Assembly (NCBI GenBank): GCA_020746835.1
Contig: JAGPNK010000019.1
Location: 456,793-520,792, forward strand
Direction: 5' to 3'
Origin: Stachybotrys elegans
Lineage: Eukaryota > Ascomycota > Sordariomycetes > Hypocreales > Stachybotryaceae
Length of the DNA: 64,000 nucleotides
The notes under the pieces were generated by a model that did not search any database, was not told the DNA's origin, and was given only the letters and a program-made list of their open reading frames with translations. The position numbers and the translations under genes are program-made. Of the stretch, positions 1 through 11,962 are shown piece by piece. The number at the start of each line of letters is the position of its first letter. Positions within the stretch are counted from its first letter, which is position 1.

Positions 1-269
1 ACCATGACGGCGTTTTGTATATCAATGACAGGGTTACTATGCCAGGCCGTGGCTGCGCGTGTCTGTAGAGATGGTGGGGGTGGGTCGGGTTGGCTGGCGC
101 ACGGAAGTATTCCGCAACCGCCATCAGCAGGTTTGCATCCGTACACAGCACACACTGTGTCGCCAACCATAATATCGGATATCAACATCACTTCAGGGCC
201 CACGGCCACTACCGTGTCGACAAAGTCGCTGCCAATGATAGCGCCGGGGCCTAGAAAAGCCGTACTCAT
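1..269 (-). pseudogene. Remnant of a trans-acting enoyl reductase (GroES-like medium-chain dehydrogenase), cut by window edge
   Basis: Reading the minus strand down from 269 gives a GroES-like segment: P-G-A-I-I-G-S-D-F, then T-V-V-A-V-G-P-E-V, then V-G-D-T-V-C-A-V-Y-G. This is the nucleotide-binding-fold entry of stand-alone enoyl reductases that serve fungal highly reducing PKS and PKS-NRPS enzymes. The expected F-A-E-Y segment is present only in another frame (A-E-Y-F-R-A-P-A near 155-130), so there is a frameshift around 150-160. No upstream exon was found beyond 269; a CTGAT...AAAAG acceptor-like sequence lies just before it. The C-terminal half would lie left of the window. A second, also broken, relative sits at 25,266-26,505. 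Family call is from motif recognition; the broken state is seen directly. Confidence 0.55.
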
Positions 270-2000
270 CTTTTAATCAGTGGAAATGAGTGCTACCATA
301 GTTGTTCAAACCAATATGGTTCCCGTTAGAGGCTAGAAACATGCGGCTCAGACAAGGACAATAAGGAGTCGATGGTGTTTATCTGATGCTATGTCTGGGA
401 GTTAGTCGCACATGGCTCTTAATATCCTCCCTCCAAACTCATGCTGGCTCTTTTCCGTCAACCTGTTCATAGTCGTTGCTCGAAAGATCTATCGACAATA
501 CTTTATACTTGAGATTCTCTTGGGAGCCAGCGGCTTTAACGTGGACCGCCGTTTGAAATGACGGCGCCAAAAGGCGCGGAGAAGAAGGACCAGTTTGAGT
601 GGCTCCATCATAGAACCCTCAGTATGTGACGCATCCTCCCTTGCAAGGAGTCTACTATAGCTTCCTAACCTCCCAAACGACTGAGCATACGTCAGCTAAT
701 CGGAAGTCTCTGACGATCCAGCCTGCTCGTTTGAAATTGGCCACAAAGGGCACGCAGCTTCCTGCAATCATGGCAGCGAGCTGCTGCAGATGACGGCGCC
801 ATCCGAGAAAGATGGAATCATCTTTGCTCGTGGCGGTTTTGAATACTCGCTTTACCGTTCTCTGGCTAGGGCACAGCGGGAACATGGAGGTGAAGCGACC
901 TTGGGCTGAAGCTACTTTCAGTTGAGGAGGAAGTTGAGGCGTGCACGGTGAGTTCTCATCACGCTTACCGATAATCTTGAAACTAGAAGTTCTCATGGTC
1001 TATTTTCATCAGCGCCCAACTTTATGTCTCGGAGACATGATCGTGCTTATCAGTGGCGCTAAGGTTGCCAATGTAGCCGACAACAGTACCAGAGAGCTGC
1101 CTGTCGCCGTCGCAGCGCCATTAGTTAATAAAAGCCAGGGTAGTCTGCTCCTTGTGCCAACCAACGCCCTCGAGGTCCCGCAGCCTAATCACTCTCGAGC
1201 CCCGTATGCGACCAACCTGTGTCTGCATTGTGGCCTGTCAGATTGGCGGCAATGCCTAACGTGGTTAATGGCACACTTCTAACCATTGGCCATATCCACT
1301 TCATGGCATGCTTACATTCAGCTTGTCACAGCCTCTTCATCGGATCAAAATGGTTTAGCTAACTAGATTTCATGTTGCTGCCTAGCCGAAACAACCAATA
1401 ACAAAATTGCCGCATCCGATATAAGACAGAACATTAACGGGGCTGAGGCTAAAGTTCCTGTCGTTCAATGCTCCCTGATCGATAGCAGCCATGGTTGGAG
1501 CTCTGCAGCCATTCTAATCCTCTCTCTTACCCCTCTCCCTCCCCCCTCGGCGTATTCTACTGCAGCTGAAAGCTGAATTGTTAAGCCATTCTGGGAAATG
1601 ATACTCCAGAAGTAGGAGTAGGTGCGTTTATATGTATATAATACGAATTGTGTGCTCAAATCGCGGGAGCAGTGACAAGTACTGCTACACGAAGCTGACA
1701 AATGTTCTGCTGAAAAACAATATTAACAGCCTCATTACCTGTCAGCCTCGTACCCTGATTTGTTGGCGAGACGTCAGGTGTGTGGGTTATATTCCTTGGC
1801 ATGTAATGACTCATGTACGTAGAAATTACCTCACGGCAATGATGACATATATCTGGATTTTCATCCGTTCGGATGCATCTTTTGACTGACATCGCCGCAA
1901 AATTTAATCAATAGTTGCATGCAAGGCTGAGAATAGCCTCGAATTTCACGGAAGACAACTCAGGCTAAAACCCGGCACATCAAACAGAGCAATTTCGGAT
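270..2000. other. Stretch without a recognisable gene
   Basis: About 1.7 kb of mixed-composition sequence. Short open frames exist on both strands (for example 655-996 minus and 941-1,282 plus, which overlap) but neither shows a recognisable family or convincing splice structure. This may be further decayed debris of the same cluster as the enoyl reductase fragment at the window edge; I cannot show that. Confidence 0.4.
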
Positions 2001-3708
2001 ATGGCGGCGAATCATAGCAGTGATGCTGTGAAACGAATGGAAGAAGCTCGGGATGGTGTTGGAGCACAGGAAAGCCCTCTGGAGAAAAACGATTGCTACT
2101 TCAAAGTGATCGACATGCAAGCCGACGGTCAGGCAGTACACGACCGTGGTGGATGCTACAGCTTCGATGGTCTTGACCAGTTCTACAATCGTATTCCACC
2201 CCAACCAGTGAATTCCATCCGCGTCATCCTCGATGGCCGACCCCAACCAAATATCTGGGGCATCATCAATGACCCTGTCGATGGGGATTCATACCCTCGT
2301 TGTCGAATTCACGTTGGATTCAATCACTTCGATCCTAGTAGGACCTGCCCGCTCTATTCGACTGAGGTAAAGATCAACCCGCTCGACTTCTACTACCTTC
2401 CTACGCTGCGTAAGTTGTTGGCCATGGAACCAAGGGCAGGTTGGTACGGTATTCGTTCCTTCGCTGAACATCCAATCTCCAATTGCCCCAATGCCCGAGA
2501 GTACGACGTGCTCCAACCAATGGAAGAGGATTGCTCCATGCATCTCACCGCTTGCCGCAATCGAGACGATCTTATCTCATGTATGTATACTCTCGTTCCC
2601 ATTTGCCATCTGTATTGATTTCTGTTACAGTGATTTGCTATGCTCCAAATGCACATATTGCGAAAAGATTTCGAAAATGTGCAAATGCTAGCTGGAGATT
2701 ATTGGAAGAACTAAGTCTTTCGTTACAAAAAGTTGGCTTCTTGAGACTAGCGAATGGTCGTGAGACGCAAGCACTGCAATTTCTGATTATCCACACTCTC
2801 GCTCTGAATTTGGAAACCATGATGGGATATATTCAAAGGGCTCATATCCAGAGGCTTGCTTGGTTGTTCCAGTTTACCAAAACTTCAAGGCTAGTCACGG
2901 TCGTTCTGCATTTACTCCTCTAATTCTATAGGGATTACATTCTAGACTGACACTTTTCTAACCGGCTAGATTTATCTCTAACGATGGTATTGATATTTTT
3001 AGTAAAGATGCTTTGCTGGTCCACATGATTGAGGAAACGACGGAGTACCTCATTGGGGCGATCGAATATACTTCACAGACCCTTTTATCTACCGAGCAGG
3101 AGCAATCCGCACCTATTCATGTTCATCTCGATGAAATCCGCCAAAACTTCGACTTCTATAAGCAGTTAATCAGACAACATCAAGATAAGACTAAAATGAT
3201 CAGAGACGTGCTCGCCAACAGGCTTAATGGAATGCAAGCAAACAGCGTCAATCGCCTTACCCTTCTTGCTACCTTCTTCCTTCCCCTGTCGCTTGCAGCT
3301 GGCCTGCTGAGCATGCAGACGCGTTTCTCCGAGCTTGACCTTCTTCTTTACGACTTTATGGGTGTGGTCTTTATTCTTGGTACAGTCGCAGCGTTCTTTT
3401 ATTTGATCAGCCGCCATGGAAGAAGCTTCCTTGACAAGATCTTGCGTTACAACTACGGTTATAGGATCCAGAAGAGTGAATCCCTTCAGAGGTCCTTACG
3501 TATCGGTCTCGTTAGTATTTGGTGGCTTGCTGCTTTAGCATCTCTCCTGGTCGGTATGTTCAAAGGCGCTATCTTTGGTTTGCAGATTTTCGTATATGAA
3601 GTGGCTGGCATTACGGCTCTGTGGCTACTGTCCTTGCATCTGGTTCGGTGGGCATATGATTACAAGCAGACAGCCAAGGATGTCTATAATCGTCGTCCAC
3701 GGCTTTAA
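2001..3708 (+). CDS. CorA-like fungal membrane protein, three exons
   Basis: Model: exon 1 2,001-2,580, exon 2 2,631-2,889, exon 3 2,970-3,708, giving 525 residues with the frame conserved. Intron 1 (2,581-2,630) is GTATGT...TTACAG. Intron 2 (2,890-2,969) joins the frames correctly only with a GC donor (AG|GCTAGT) and a CTAG acceptor; CTGAC and CTAAC branch-like sites lie inside. The N-terminal half is soluble. Exon 3 begins with F-I-S-N-D-G-I-D, then an amphipathic helical stretch and about four hydrophobic segments (roughly residues 373-393, 408-426, 455-475 and 480-505). This layout resembles the large group of fungal CorA-like proteins whose N-terminal region is unrelated to bacterial magnesium channels. 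The GMN ion-selectivity motif is not seen, so metal transport is not supported by the sequence. No in-frame stop was found, so it looks intact. Confidence 0.7.
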
Positions 3709-4317
3709 GGTCTAGAAGCGGCTGGCCGAAACTATCAAAATCTTGCTTCCAGTCAAGGCAAGCGTCGGAGTCCTGCCAAATTATCTCGTTGGGTTTATCC
3801 CAAGGCACATCTTTATTGATGCATAGCCAGTAAGTGCGCCTAGACCTAGTTAGATGTCTCTCTACTGAATAGATGGCTAATTAATGAGCGCTTATAGCCA
3901 GTAAATGCGGACGGACCCTATGGGCACGATGTTTCTCTTGGCACGGAGCTTCTGCTTCCGAAGGACGAGATGGTCTCCTATGTTATCAGGTCGGGTTGTT
4001 GGTATAGCTGCTTGTGCTCCGTTCACTTCTCGGAGTGGGGGGTTCTTATGGCCTTCATCGATCTTGTCTACGTCGCTCATTTCGTCCCGATTGAAGGTGC
4101 TCGAGGACTAATGCATTAGGATTCGCCTATATGACCTTTGGACTACTTTAGGTTCGATCTGTCAAGACAGAAACATCTCTTAAGTGGCTTGGCCGTTGTT
4201 AAGTCTAAGAATACATGTGACCGGCAAAGGAGAGAATATCTGCATCTGGAAGTGGTTCATCACCTCTATGCGTGCATACCATCGATGAGAGAAAATCGCT
4301 AGACATAACGAACGTCT
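3709..4317. other. Intergenic, nothing recognised
   Basis: Convergent spacer between the CorA-like gene and the minus-strand DUF7708 gene. Short overlapping frames around 3,892-4,111 on both strands show no family resemblance. Confidence 0.4.
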
Positions 4318-6523
4318 TCACTCACCAACTCCGCCCCCTAAATCCTCCCCCCTGCCAACCTTGGGCCGGTTCGGGCCCGACTTGACCGCCGGCATGGCCT
4401 TCAACGCCACTATCAAACCCTCATCCTCAAAAGCCACCCTCACCAGCTGCGTCTCAAACGCGCTCGTCACCAGGACCTTGATAGCCACCGGCCCAGGCTG
4501 ATCCGGCCTCGACTTATCCGCTTCTTCCATCATGCGAAGCAGGAACATCAACGCATCGGCCGCGTCATCTTCAAATTCAGGCTGCTCATAGTACGAAATG
4601 CCATCGACGAGGAAAAAAACCGTCAGGTTCCGTGGCAAACATCGCACAAGCCAGCACAAGGCCGCACACAACCTGTCGACGCCGACCAAGTCCTCCATGA
4701 TGCGATCCAGGCCGCCTCTTGTGATGTTGAGCTTGCCACTCTCCACCAACAGGGGCCCGCATTGCTGGAGCAGCTGCGTGATGAAGCTCCAGATCATGGC
4801 CTGGCCGCCCACGGCTTCGTCGTCCTCGTCCGTGCTGGCGTGGCGGCCGCAAAACCAGGCCAAGACGACAAACTCGTCCCGCTTGCGCAGCGACTGCGTC
4901 AGCGAGACGCAAAAGGCCGACAAGGGCGATGTGGACTGCAGGCCCGAAAAGTTCCCGTGCACGAGAAGCTTGGTGGACGCCGGGGTGGTGAGCCATGTGT
5001 TGAACTCGACCGTGACGGCAACTTGGTTAGCCCGGGCCAGGTCTTCTGACGCATCGTAGCGCGGCGCGTTTCGATTCTTTCCATGTCGGCGACTTCGATG
5101 TTGCAGCGCAGTTCGGCGAGCATCTCGGGGGCCTGGGCCTCAACGGGTTGGACGGCTGGAGAGGAGGGGTGTGTTGGGGCAGGGGTTGCCAGAAGAATCT
5201 GCTGGTTCAGCTTGGTGAGCTCGTCCGCCAGAACTGCCTTGACTTCTTGACTGATCTCTTTTTTTAAGAATTCTTTTGAGCCGCAAACTGCGTGTGTTAG
5301 CTTACGGCGAGGTAGTACATGGCTTGGAGGCCGGGGGTTGGGATTACCTCTTTCAAGGTGGGCGAGTAATTGCTCAGCGCCATCGTTGAAGAGATCGTGA
5401 AGACTATTAAATCCATTTGTGACTGTCTTTAGTAGGAGTTCTTGTGGTAAAATGGATTCCTGCCCTTTTAAGGGAATCTAGTTTTCGGTTGCATGCGCGC
5501 CGGAACTTGGGAATCTGCCATGTCAAAGACAGATGTGAGCATGAGACCTTTACGTTGGATAAAGCAAGATGGCCTATGCTTGTTCACTTCCCGTGCTGTA
5601 TGGATGGTTTCCTTGGTCGTGGATTCCTGGGCTCTTTCTACCAAGGCTGCGGTTGGGTGCTGATGGTAATGCGTTCCCGCAGATTGCTCTCGTATTCGTC
5701 CTGCTGCAAAATGGCTTTACCAGCCCTTGCCCCTGAACCGATATTAGCATCGTTATTCTTGGTAGCAGTATTAGCGCACGACTTACACGGGCTTTCGAGA
5801 ATCCAATTTTGGACTCTATGGCAAGGAGCACAGAAACGAGCAAGGACACCGACGCCTCTGTTATTCTCGATTCGTTGGGCCAGAGGACAAAAAAAAGCTC
5901 CATCATGAATTTGAACTCTAGGTCGTCAAATGCTTCCAGGGCATCTTTCCTAGCTTGCGCAGCGCTGTTGACCGCCTTTGGTGCCATGTCAGCCTGTTTA
6001 ATCGTAAAGGATCCTCTTAGACTTATATCCAACATGATCTCGACAATGCCCAGCACCGGCGTTATGTAGTCGATTTCGGGCACGAACCGCAGTAAGTTGC
6101 CGATGACCTACACGTTATCGCCAAGCGTGCGACCGGCCTCGCGGAGCTTGCCTGCGATTCCCTTGGTGTCAATGTATTTCCGGCGAGCCGCGCCGAGCTT
6201 CTCGTACACGCCGATCCAGTTCTGCTCGAGACGGATGTGATAGGGGGATCGGGATAACTTCTTTGGCTCTGGGTTCCGGGCGAAGGATTTCATGGCCGTG
6301 GGAAACATGGCGTCCCAAATGTCATGCGCGTGATGGACTTGACCTTGTCTTCCGATCGGGAGTCAGGGATCTCTAGCGTCAGCAGTTTGGAACGTTTGGA
6401 AGGGGTGGTGGGTGGGGATGGGGTGGGAGCCGGAGGTGGGGCCGGAGCCGGAGTCACAACCACCTTTGGACCATTGTGAAGAGTTGAGGCTGGTTCTGGG
6501 GCCTTTTTCGGCCTTTCCCCCAT
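4318..6523 (-). pseudogene. Broken DUF7708-type STAND/NACHT-like gene
   Basis: The minus strand carries the parts of a fungal DUF7708 protein in order but in several frames. The start is probably ATG at 6,523, followed by a proline/lysine-rich leader. A segment beginning I-W-D-A-M-F-P (about 6,318-6,110) shows the DUF7708 start, then V-P-E-I-D-Y-I-T-P-V-L-G with a helix-rich stretch to about 5,800. A GTGTAAGT...TTCAG intron follows near 5,790-5,740. Further on come A-L-V-E-R-A-Q-E-S-T-T-K (about 5,660-5,600) and finally a P-loop-NTPase-like C-terminal part from about 5,060, with L-L-V-H-G-N-F, F-F-L-V-D-G (Walker B-like) and V-L-V-T-S-A-F. Breaks seen: a frame change near 6,310-6,330, an in-frame TAG after G-D-N-V (about 6,106; a CAG to TAG change would fit), a frame change near 5,665, and another near 5,080. 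The family is of unknown function but resembles intracellular STAND sensors. It lies head-to-head with the AAA+ gene at 7,189. Confidence 0.65.
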
Positions 6524-7188
6524 TTGAGGGGCATTGTGGAACTCTTTTCCGTCAGCACATATCGTTGGGTTGCGACATCGAAATGGGCCCGACCGGGCGA
6601 ACAGCGGATGGTCTTCCTGGAGATGGTTGTCAATGAAATCCACAGCCGGAGACTGAAGCAGAACCCGGGGCAAGCCACTCTTCTCTGTTCATAGGCACAA
6701 CTGTCCAGCAGGGTCGGAGAGACGGTCGAACTTTGCTGCATGACGACGCAGAATAAGTACAAGTACCATTGGCATTTAAGGGACATGATTTAGTCCAGCC
6801 CGGAGCCTAATAGAGAGGGCCGTCATGAATGGCTGCCGGCATCTGCAGCTGAGGGAATATTTGTGACGAGTAAGAGCTGTGTAATACGCCAGCATTGAAC
6901 GTGGGATATCATGAATGGTCGTCGCCAGTGCCTGCCATGAGAAGCAATGATTGATTGGCAGCGTAGCCTTGCGGAAGGTATGTCGGTATGTATGCTAGGG
7001 CGCGATATGCATGCAGCTCCTCGGGCCGCGTGTTTGCCACCTTTCCCTTAATACTGATCAATACTCCAAAGAGCCTCCGTCAGTGCAAATACCCAGACGA
7101 GCTGTTTACTTACCTACCTACCTACTGTTCCTCAGCTGAGCGGCAGCAACCACATCTCGCGCAGCACAGCTACTCTGTTGGCAGCCAA
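6524..7188. promoter_or_regulatory. Divergent intergenic region between DUF7708 remnant and AAA+ gene
   Basis: About 665 bases separate the minus-strand start at 6,523 from the plus-strand start at 7,189, so any promoter here is shared or back-to-back. A tandem tacc run (about 7,112-7,125) and pyrimidine-rich stretches precede the AAA+ start. No clear TATA box was seen. The regulatory role is inferred from position only. Confidence 0.35.
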
Positions 7189-10100
7189 ATGGATTTTTCC
7201 GTCATGAAAAAAATTTCCCGCAACGCCAAGATGCCCCCCAAGGCTGGACCCACGGGCAAGGGGATGCCGCCGGGAGATGAGAAGAAGGGGCTCCGGGAGG
7301 AAGGCGAGGCTAAGGGAAAGGGCGAGGAGGAAGGCGCGCAGGACTTGTTCGTGCTGACAAAAACGCTGATGGACGAGCTGCAGCGAATCCAAGCCAGGCT
7401 TGCCAGGGAGGAGACGTCCAAGGACGACATCGACTTTGAAAAGCTGGAGAGGGACTGGACCCGCACGCTTGAACATGTCGGCCCCAGAGAAGAGAGAGAG
7501 ATGTGGGAGCGGTATTGGAGGGCGCGAGTCTTATCCCTCAGAGAGAAGACATTGGGCCAATCCCAGGGGCAGAGGTGGATGCACCAGCTGGGCAACGATT
7601 ATCAACAACAGCTGGAAAAGGAACGACTCTTTCACGCGCGCGTCAACGCCATTCGTCGCGAGTGGGAGGAGGAACACGGATATGAGCCGACGCGCACGGG
7701 CGACCATCTCGATAGCGACGATTTGTGGGAAGCGTCACTACCGGGTATAGGTTTAAGGTTCTCTGGCCTGAGCGAGTTGCGCCGTCCTTTTCTTCCGGCC
7801 ATTCAGTCCACCTTGCAGCAGCCGCTGGAGCAACTACTTGACTTTGACCAGGTCATAATGAGCCGGTGGGATATAGAGGAGCAGATAGAAAGGGGAGTAT
7901 GATGCCAAGAGGGAGATGGTGAGGTCTCAGCACAGATTGATTGATGTCGAGGCCGAGTCGGCACACAAGAGGATCGAGGCCGAAGTCGAACTAATGGCGG
8001 TGAAGATGAGGGAGACCAGATCGCGCCTCCGTCACAGAAGGTCACCATCGCCCGTAGTAGAGCGGCCCAGCTCCGCCAAGTCTGAAACAGCCGGACAGCA
8101 GCCGGAGCCGGGTGGCACGGACGAACCGGAGCAACAACAACCGATGGAGCCACAGCCAAAATACGCCAAGGCAAGCTTGAGGCAAGAAGAGTGGGCGACG
8201 TTCCGGGCCCTCGCCCGCCAAGAAGAACGTGAGGCCGTGGCCATCGACGTGCTCCTGGGCGAGCCTGCGCTGTCGTACGAAGACACGTATGCGATGGTCT
8301 TCGGCCCTCGCCACCACCGGCTGCCGAAAGACGCAAAGCCTGCCGCCGCGAAACCACCTACCTCCAAATCCGACCACGACTTGCTGCCGGAGCGCATTCG
8401 CATCCACTCGTCACAGCTATTGTCCATTTTGAAAGACCTACGCCCCGATGGCGATGACAGGACCCTCAGCAGCGCCCCCGCCGTCTTTGTCAGGCCTTTC
8501 AAGATGTTTTCGTACTATGAACAAGCGCTCCGAGACCGGTGTGATCAGTTGGCCAAGGGTATGGCGGTGCCGGCGGCAGCAGCAACGGCAGACGGCTCGC
8601 GCGACAGCGGACAGCCGGAGCCGCCGGCAAAAAGCGGAGGCCCCGATGATGCCATGGCTTTGGACCATCTTCGCTGTCTGCTGGAATTCATGGACAAGTA
8701 CGTGGCAAAGAAGCTGGCCCACCTCAACAGTCGGGATTGCGTCAAGATTGCGTTCCCCGACGTCTGGCACCTCTTCCGGCCCGGCATCCACGTCGTCGGT
8801 GCCGACGGAAAGCAGGCCTATCGAGTCATCAGCGTTACCAGCGTCGGCCACAAGGTCATCCCCCCTTTCCGCAACTACCGCGATAAGGATGCCGCAAAGT
8901 CCGAAGAGACGCCAATCACCATTGTATGCTCTTACATTGACTTTGACGGCAAACGGCTGGGCCCGGTCGCCGAGACCTTCGTCATCAAACGCTTCGACGG
9001 CCAGCGTCCCGTCGTGACACTGCCCGTCTTTCCGCTCCGATTTCATCCTTTGGATAGGGCTGTCGACGAACCGAAAATCGGCATGGGCGGTATCGACGGC
9101 GGCGGCGACGGCGACAAGAGCTTAAGTGCAAAGGCTGGCCTACTACCGCCGGGGAAAAGGCTCATGGACATGCTCGTGGCCCGGGGGAAAAAGTTCGTCG
9201 ACGTGGCTACCTTCAAGAACCTCTCTTACACAGGCAAGCACATGTACTACTCCGGGCTGACGCTTGAGACCAAAGACGATGTCGAGAGCGAGGTGGTTGT
9301 CGACTTCGAGACAGCCCTGAGCATCAAAGATCACAAGGACAAGGGCTGGGCACCCAAGATCGAGTCCATCCTCGCCCTGCCCGCCAATGACGAGCACAAG
9401 ACGCATCCCTGTGATGCCGACTGCTGCAAGTTCGACATGGTCCACGACGACTCGTATGTGGAGGAGCTCCGGAACTCGGACTACATTCGAGACCTCATGC
9501 CTACCACGCGCGACAAACAGATCACCGTGGCCATTGAGCCCCGGGAACTGACTGACGATATATTTACGCCAGACGAACTAGCCATCATGTCGAGCCGCGT
9601 CTTTGCTTATATTCTTCGTTCGAGGAAATGGGGTGAGCAACCGCCTCCCATGATTAACCACAATCTATTTGTGCTGACTTCTTTTTTATTTTCCAGCGAA
9701 ACTCGACCTGGACTACTTGAAAGGAGCGAAGGAGCGAAATACTGGCCTTGGTGTTGACCTTGCAGACAACTCTGGCCGAGCCGTGACTGAGGTGGCGGGA
9801 CATGAAGAGCAACTTGAATCAAATAATGCGTTTGACCGGCTTGTCCTTCCTTCTGGACACAAAAAGGTGGTCTTCTCGCTTGTTGCCCAGCACTTCCGAA
9901 GCAAAGCCATGGGCAGTGAAAGGGGCGAAGAGGTCGACGTTGTTCGAGGAAAAGGTAAGTAGAACGTTGAAAAATTGTTACAATGTATCGCGGCAACAGT
10001 CGCTGACGTTGATGGGGTATCTAGGCAAGGGTCTCATCATCCTGCTCCACGGCGCACCCGGAGTCGGCAAGACGAGTACAGCAGAGGGCGTAGCGGAAAA

Positions 10101-11205
10101 GTTCAAGAAGCCCTTGTTTCAAATCACCTGCGGTAAGCTTTCCCTTGAATGCTCATCCACTGAAACTCGGCTGTGAGTGGTGTATGTGTTGCTAACGCAC
10201 TTACGTTCAGGCGATCTTGGGACGACAGCACAGTCGGTTGAAGATGCATTGGACAAGAATTTCACCCTGGCCAATCGCTGGGACTGTGTCCTCCTCCTCG
10301 ACGAAGCTGACGTCTTTTTGGCCGCGCGAACCAAGGAGGACTTTCTGCGAAACGGCATGGTTGCAGGTGCGTCAGACGTCTCCTGACTATAAAACATATT
10401 AACATTTCTAGTGTTTCTACGCATGTTGGAGTACTATGCCGGGATTCTCTTCTTGACCACCAACCGTATCGGTGACTTTGACGAGGCCTTTGCCTCGCGT
10501 ATCCACCTTAGTCTGCACTATCCCCCTCTCAACCAGAAAAACACAACCCGTGTGGTCGATCTCAACCTCGGTATGATTGATAAGCGCTTCAAGACCCAAG
10601 GACGCCTCATCGACATTGAGACCAAGCCCATCCTGGCCTTTGCAGAGCGCTACTGGGAAGCATACGAGAAGGCGAGGTGGAACGGTCGGCAGATTCGCAA
10701 CGCATGCCTCACCGCCTTGGCGCTATCCGAGAACGAATTTGAGGAGGCACGCCTCAAGGGCCAGGGCCCGGAAAGGGTCCTCCTCCGCCTGTCCCACTTC
10801 AAAATCGTTGCTAAGGCGTACCTCCGATTCACCAAATACCTCAAGGCGATTTACGGCAGCGATGAAGACGTCCGTGCCAGCGAATGGGGTCTGCGGGCTC
10901 TCGAGCAGGCATTTAAGAAAGCCAAGGTCACCGGAGCTGGAGCTGGGGGTGCTACTGGTGAAGTTGGCAGTACTGGCGGAATTTCGGACATGGAGCTTGA
11001 AGACCCCGAGGAGGAATACAGTGATCACGGAGAAGGGGAAGAAGAGAGTTGGCTAGACGAGGATGAGGAGCCCAAAAAGGCTAAGAAGGCGGCTCGCAGT
11101 GGTGGGAAGCAAAAGACCAAAAAGGCGGCGGCGGGTGTGAAACCACGCCTAAATGAACTTCGAAAGTTGGAGGCAAAGAAGAACAGGCAAAGGGGGGGGC
11201 ATTAA
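7189..11205 (+). CDS. DUF7025-type AAA+ ATPase with one frame break in a G run
   Basis: Exons 7,189-9,632, 9,697-9,954, 10,025-10,132, 10,211-10,366 and 10,412-11,205; introns of 64, 70, 78 and 45 nt all have GT...AG ends and conserve frame. Removing one G from the GGGG run at 7,892-7,895 gives a 1,252-residue protein; as read, the first frame stops at 7,900-7,902 and the second reopens at once. Layout: basic, coiled-coil-rich N-terminus (residues 1-300), DUF7025-like middle region, then an AAA+ module at about 900-1,060 with Walker A G-A-P-G-V-G-K-T, Walker B V-L-L-L-D-E-A-D, sensor-1 T-T-N and an S-R arginine finger. A winged lid region and an acidic then lysine-rich tail follow. Fungal members are long single-AAA proteins of unknown role. 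The rest of the frame is clean, so the break is either a homopolymer sequencing error or a very recent mutation. The start at 7,189 was chosen as the ATG closest to the conserved part. Confidence 0.8.
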
Positions 11206-11962
11206 TAGGTAAAGAAAGCTTGTTTTTCATTTGTTTGTAGATGAAATAGGTCGAAATCGGAGTTGCTCGGTGTGGTCGGAGTGTTAGCGCAGGATTTTTG
11301 CGTCCAATTTACCGGCGGTGGTTTCGGCTGTGCCGATGAAGTGGGGCCGGATATAACGTTGAAGCCGGTCGGCCGGAGATGGCAGAATCCAAGAGCGATG
11401 TCCAGCGCCCACAGCCCCGAATGTAAGAGCCATCCTGAGGGCGTGCACTGCACAGCTATTCTTATAGCCAACAGCAACACAGTCCTGCAACCCCGCTCCC
11501 AACTGGTCAAGGGTTATCAAGGGCTGGTCAGGCTCCGCGTACATGTCTGGAACGCTAGGCATTCAAATAGTTTTGAGAGTAAAGAGCACAGTCCGATTTA
11601 GGATGCAAGGCTTAGAAGCTCTAGCAAGGCGATATGAACTTGGGATGGTTTAGAAAAGCTATGCCAAACATGAATTCTACCTTGGTCAATCTTGCACTTT
11701 ACCATAGCTTGATATTTATATAGCCTTGTTGCTGAGCTGTAGAGCGGATCAGCCTCGAATCTGAATGACATTCATTAGTCGTCAAGCTGCAATGCAACGT
11801 TGCCTTGGCCAGACACCGAGCTGAATGTGCTGGCTTATCTCAAACTGTGAAATGAAATCATGGAGATAAACACCAATACCACCAGACTCTCGCGAACCAC
11901 TCTCTGCCGACGAACTTTCCCTCCAACAAAACTTTATAAATAAGCCTCAAACATAGACGAAC
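11206..11962. promoter_or_regulatory. Spacer with TATA-like element before the HET gene
   Basis: No gene recognised. A minus-strand open frame at 11,284-11,562 has protein-like composition but no family I can name. TTATAAATA at about 11,934-11,942 lies roughly 20 bases before the HET start codon, a plausible TATA element. Confidence 0.35.

Noticed and set aside
655..1282. Pieces of a PKS near the first enoyl reductase relic
   Set aside because: Suggestive composition only; no ketosynthase, acyltransferase or reductase motif was seen.
2001..3708. Functional magnesium transporter
   Set aside because: The membrane part resembles CorA-like proteins but the G-M-N selectivity motif was not found.
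4586..5059. Open frames on both strands overlapping the DUF7708 C-terminus
   Set aside because: Only the minus frame ending at 4,318 shows the NTPase-like motifs; the others are GC-rich shadows.
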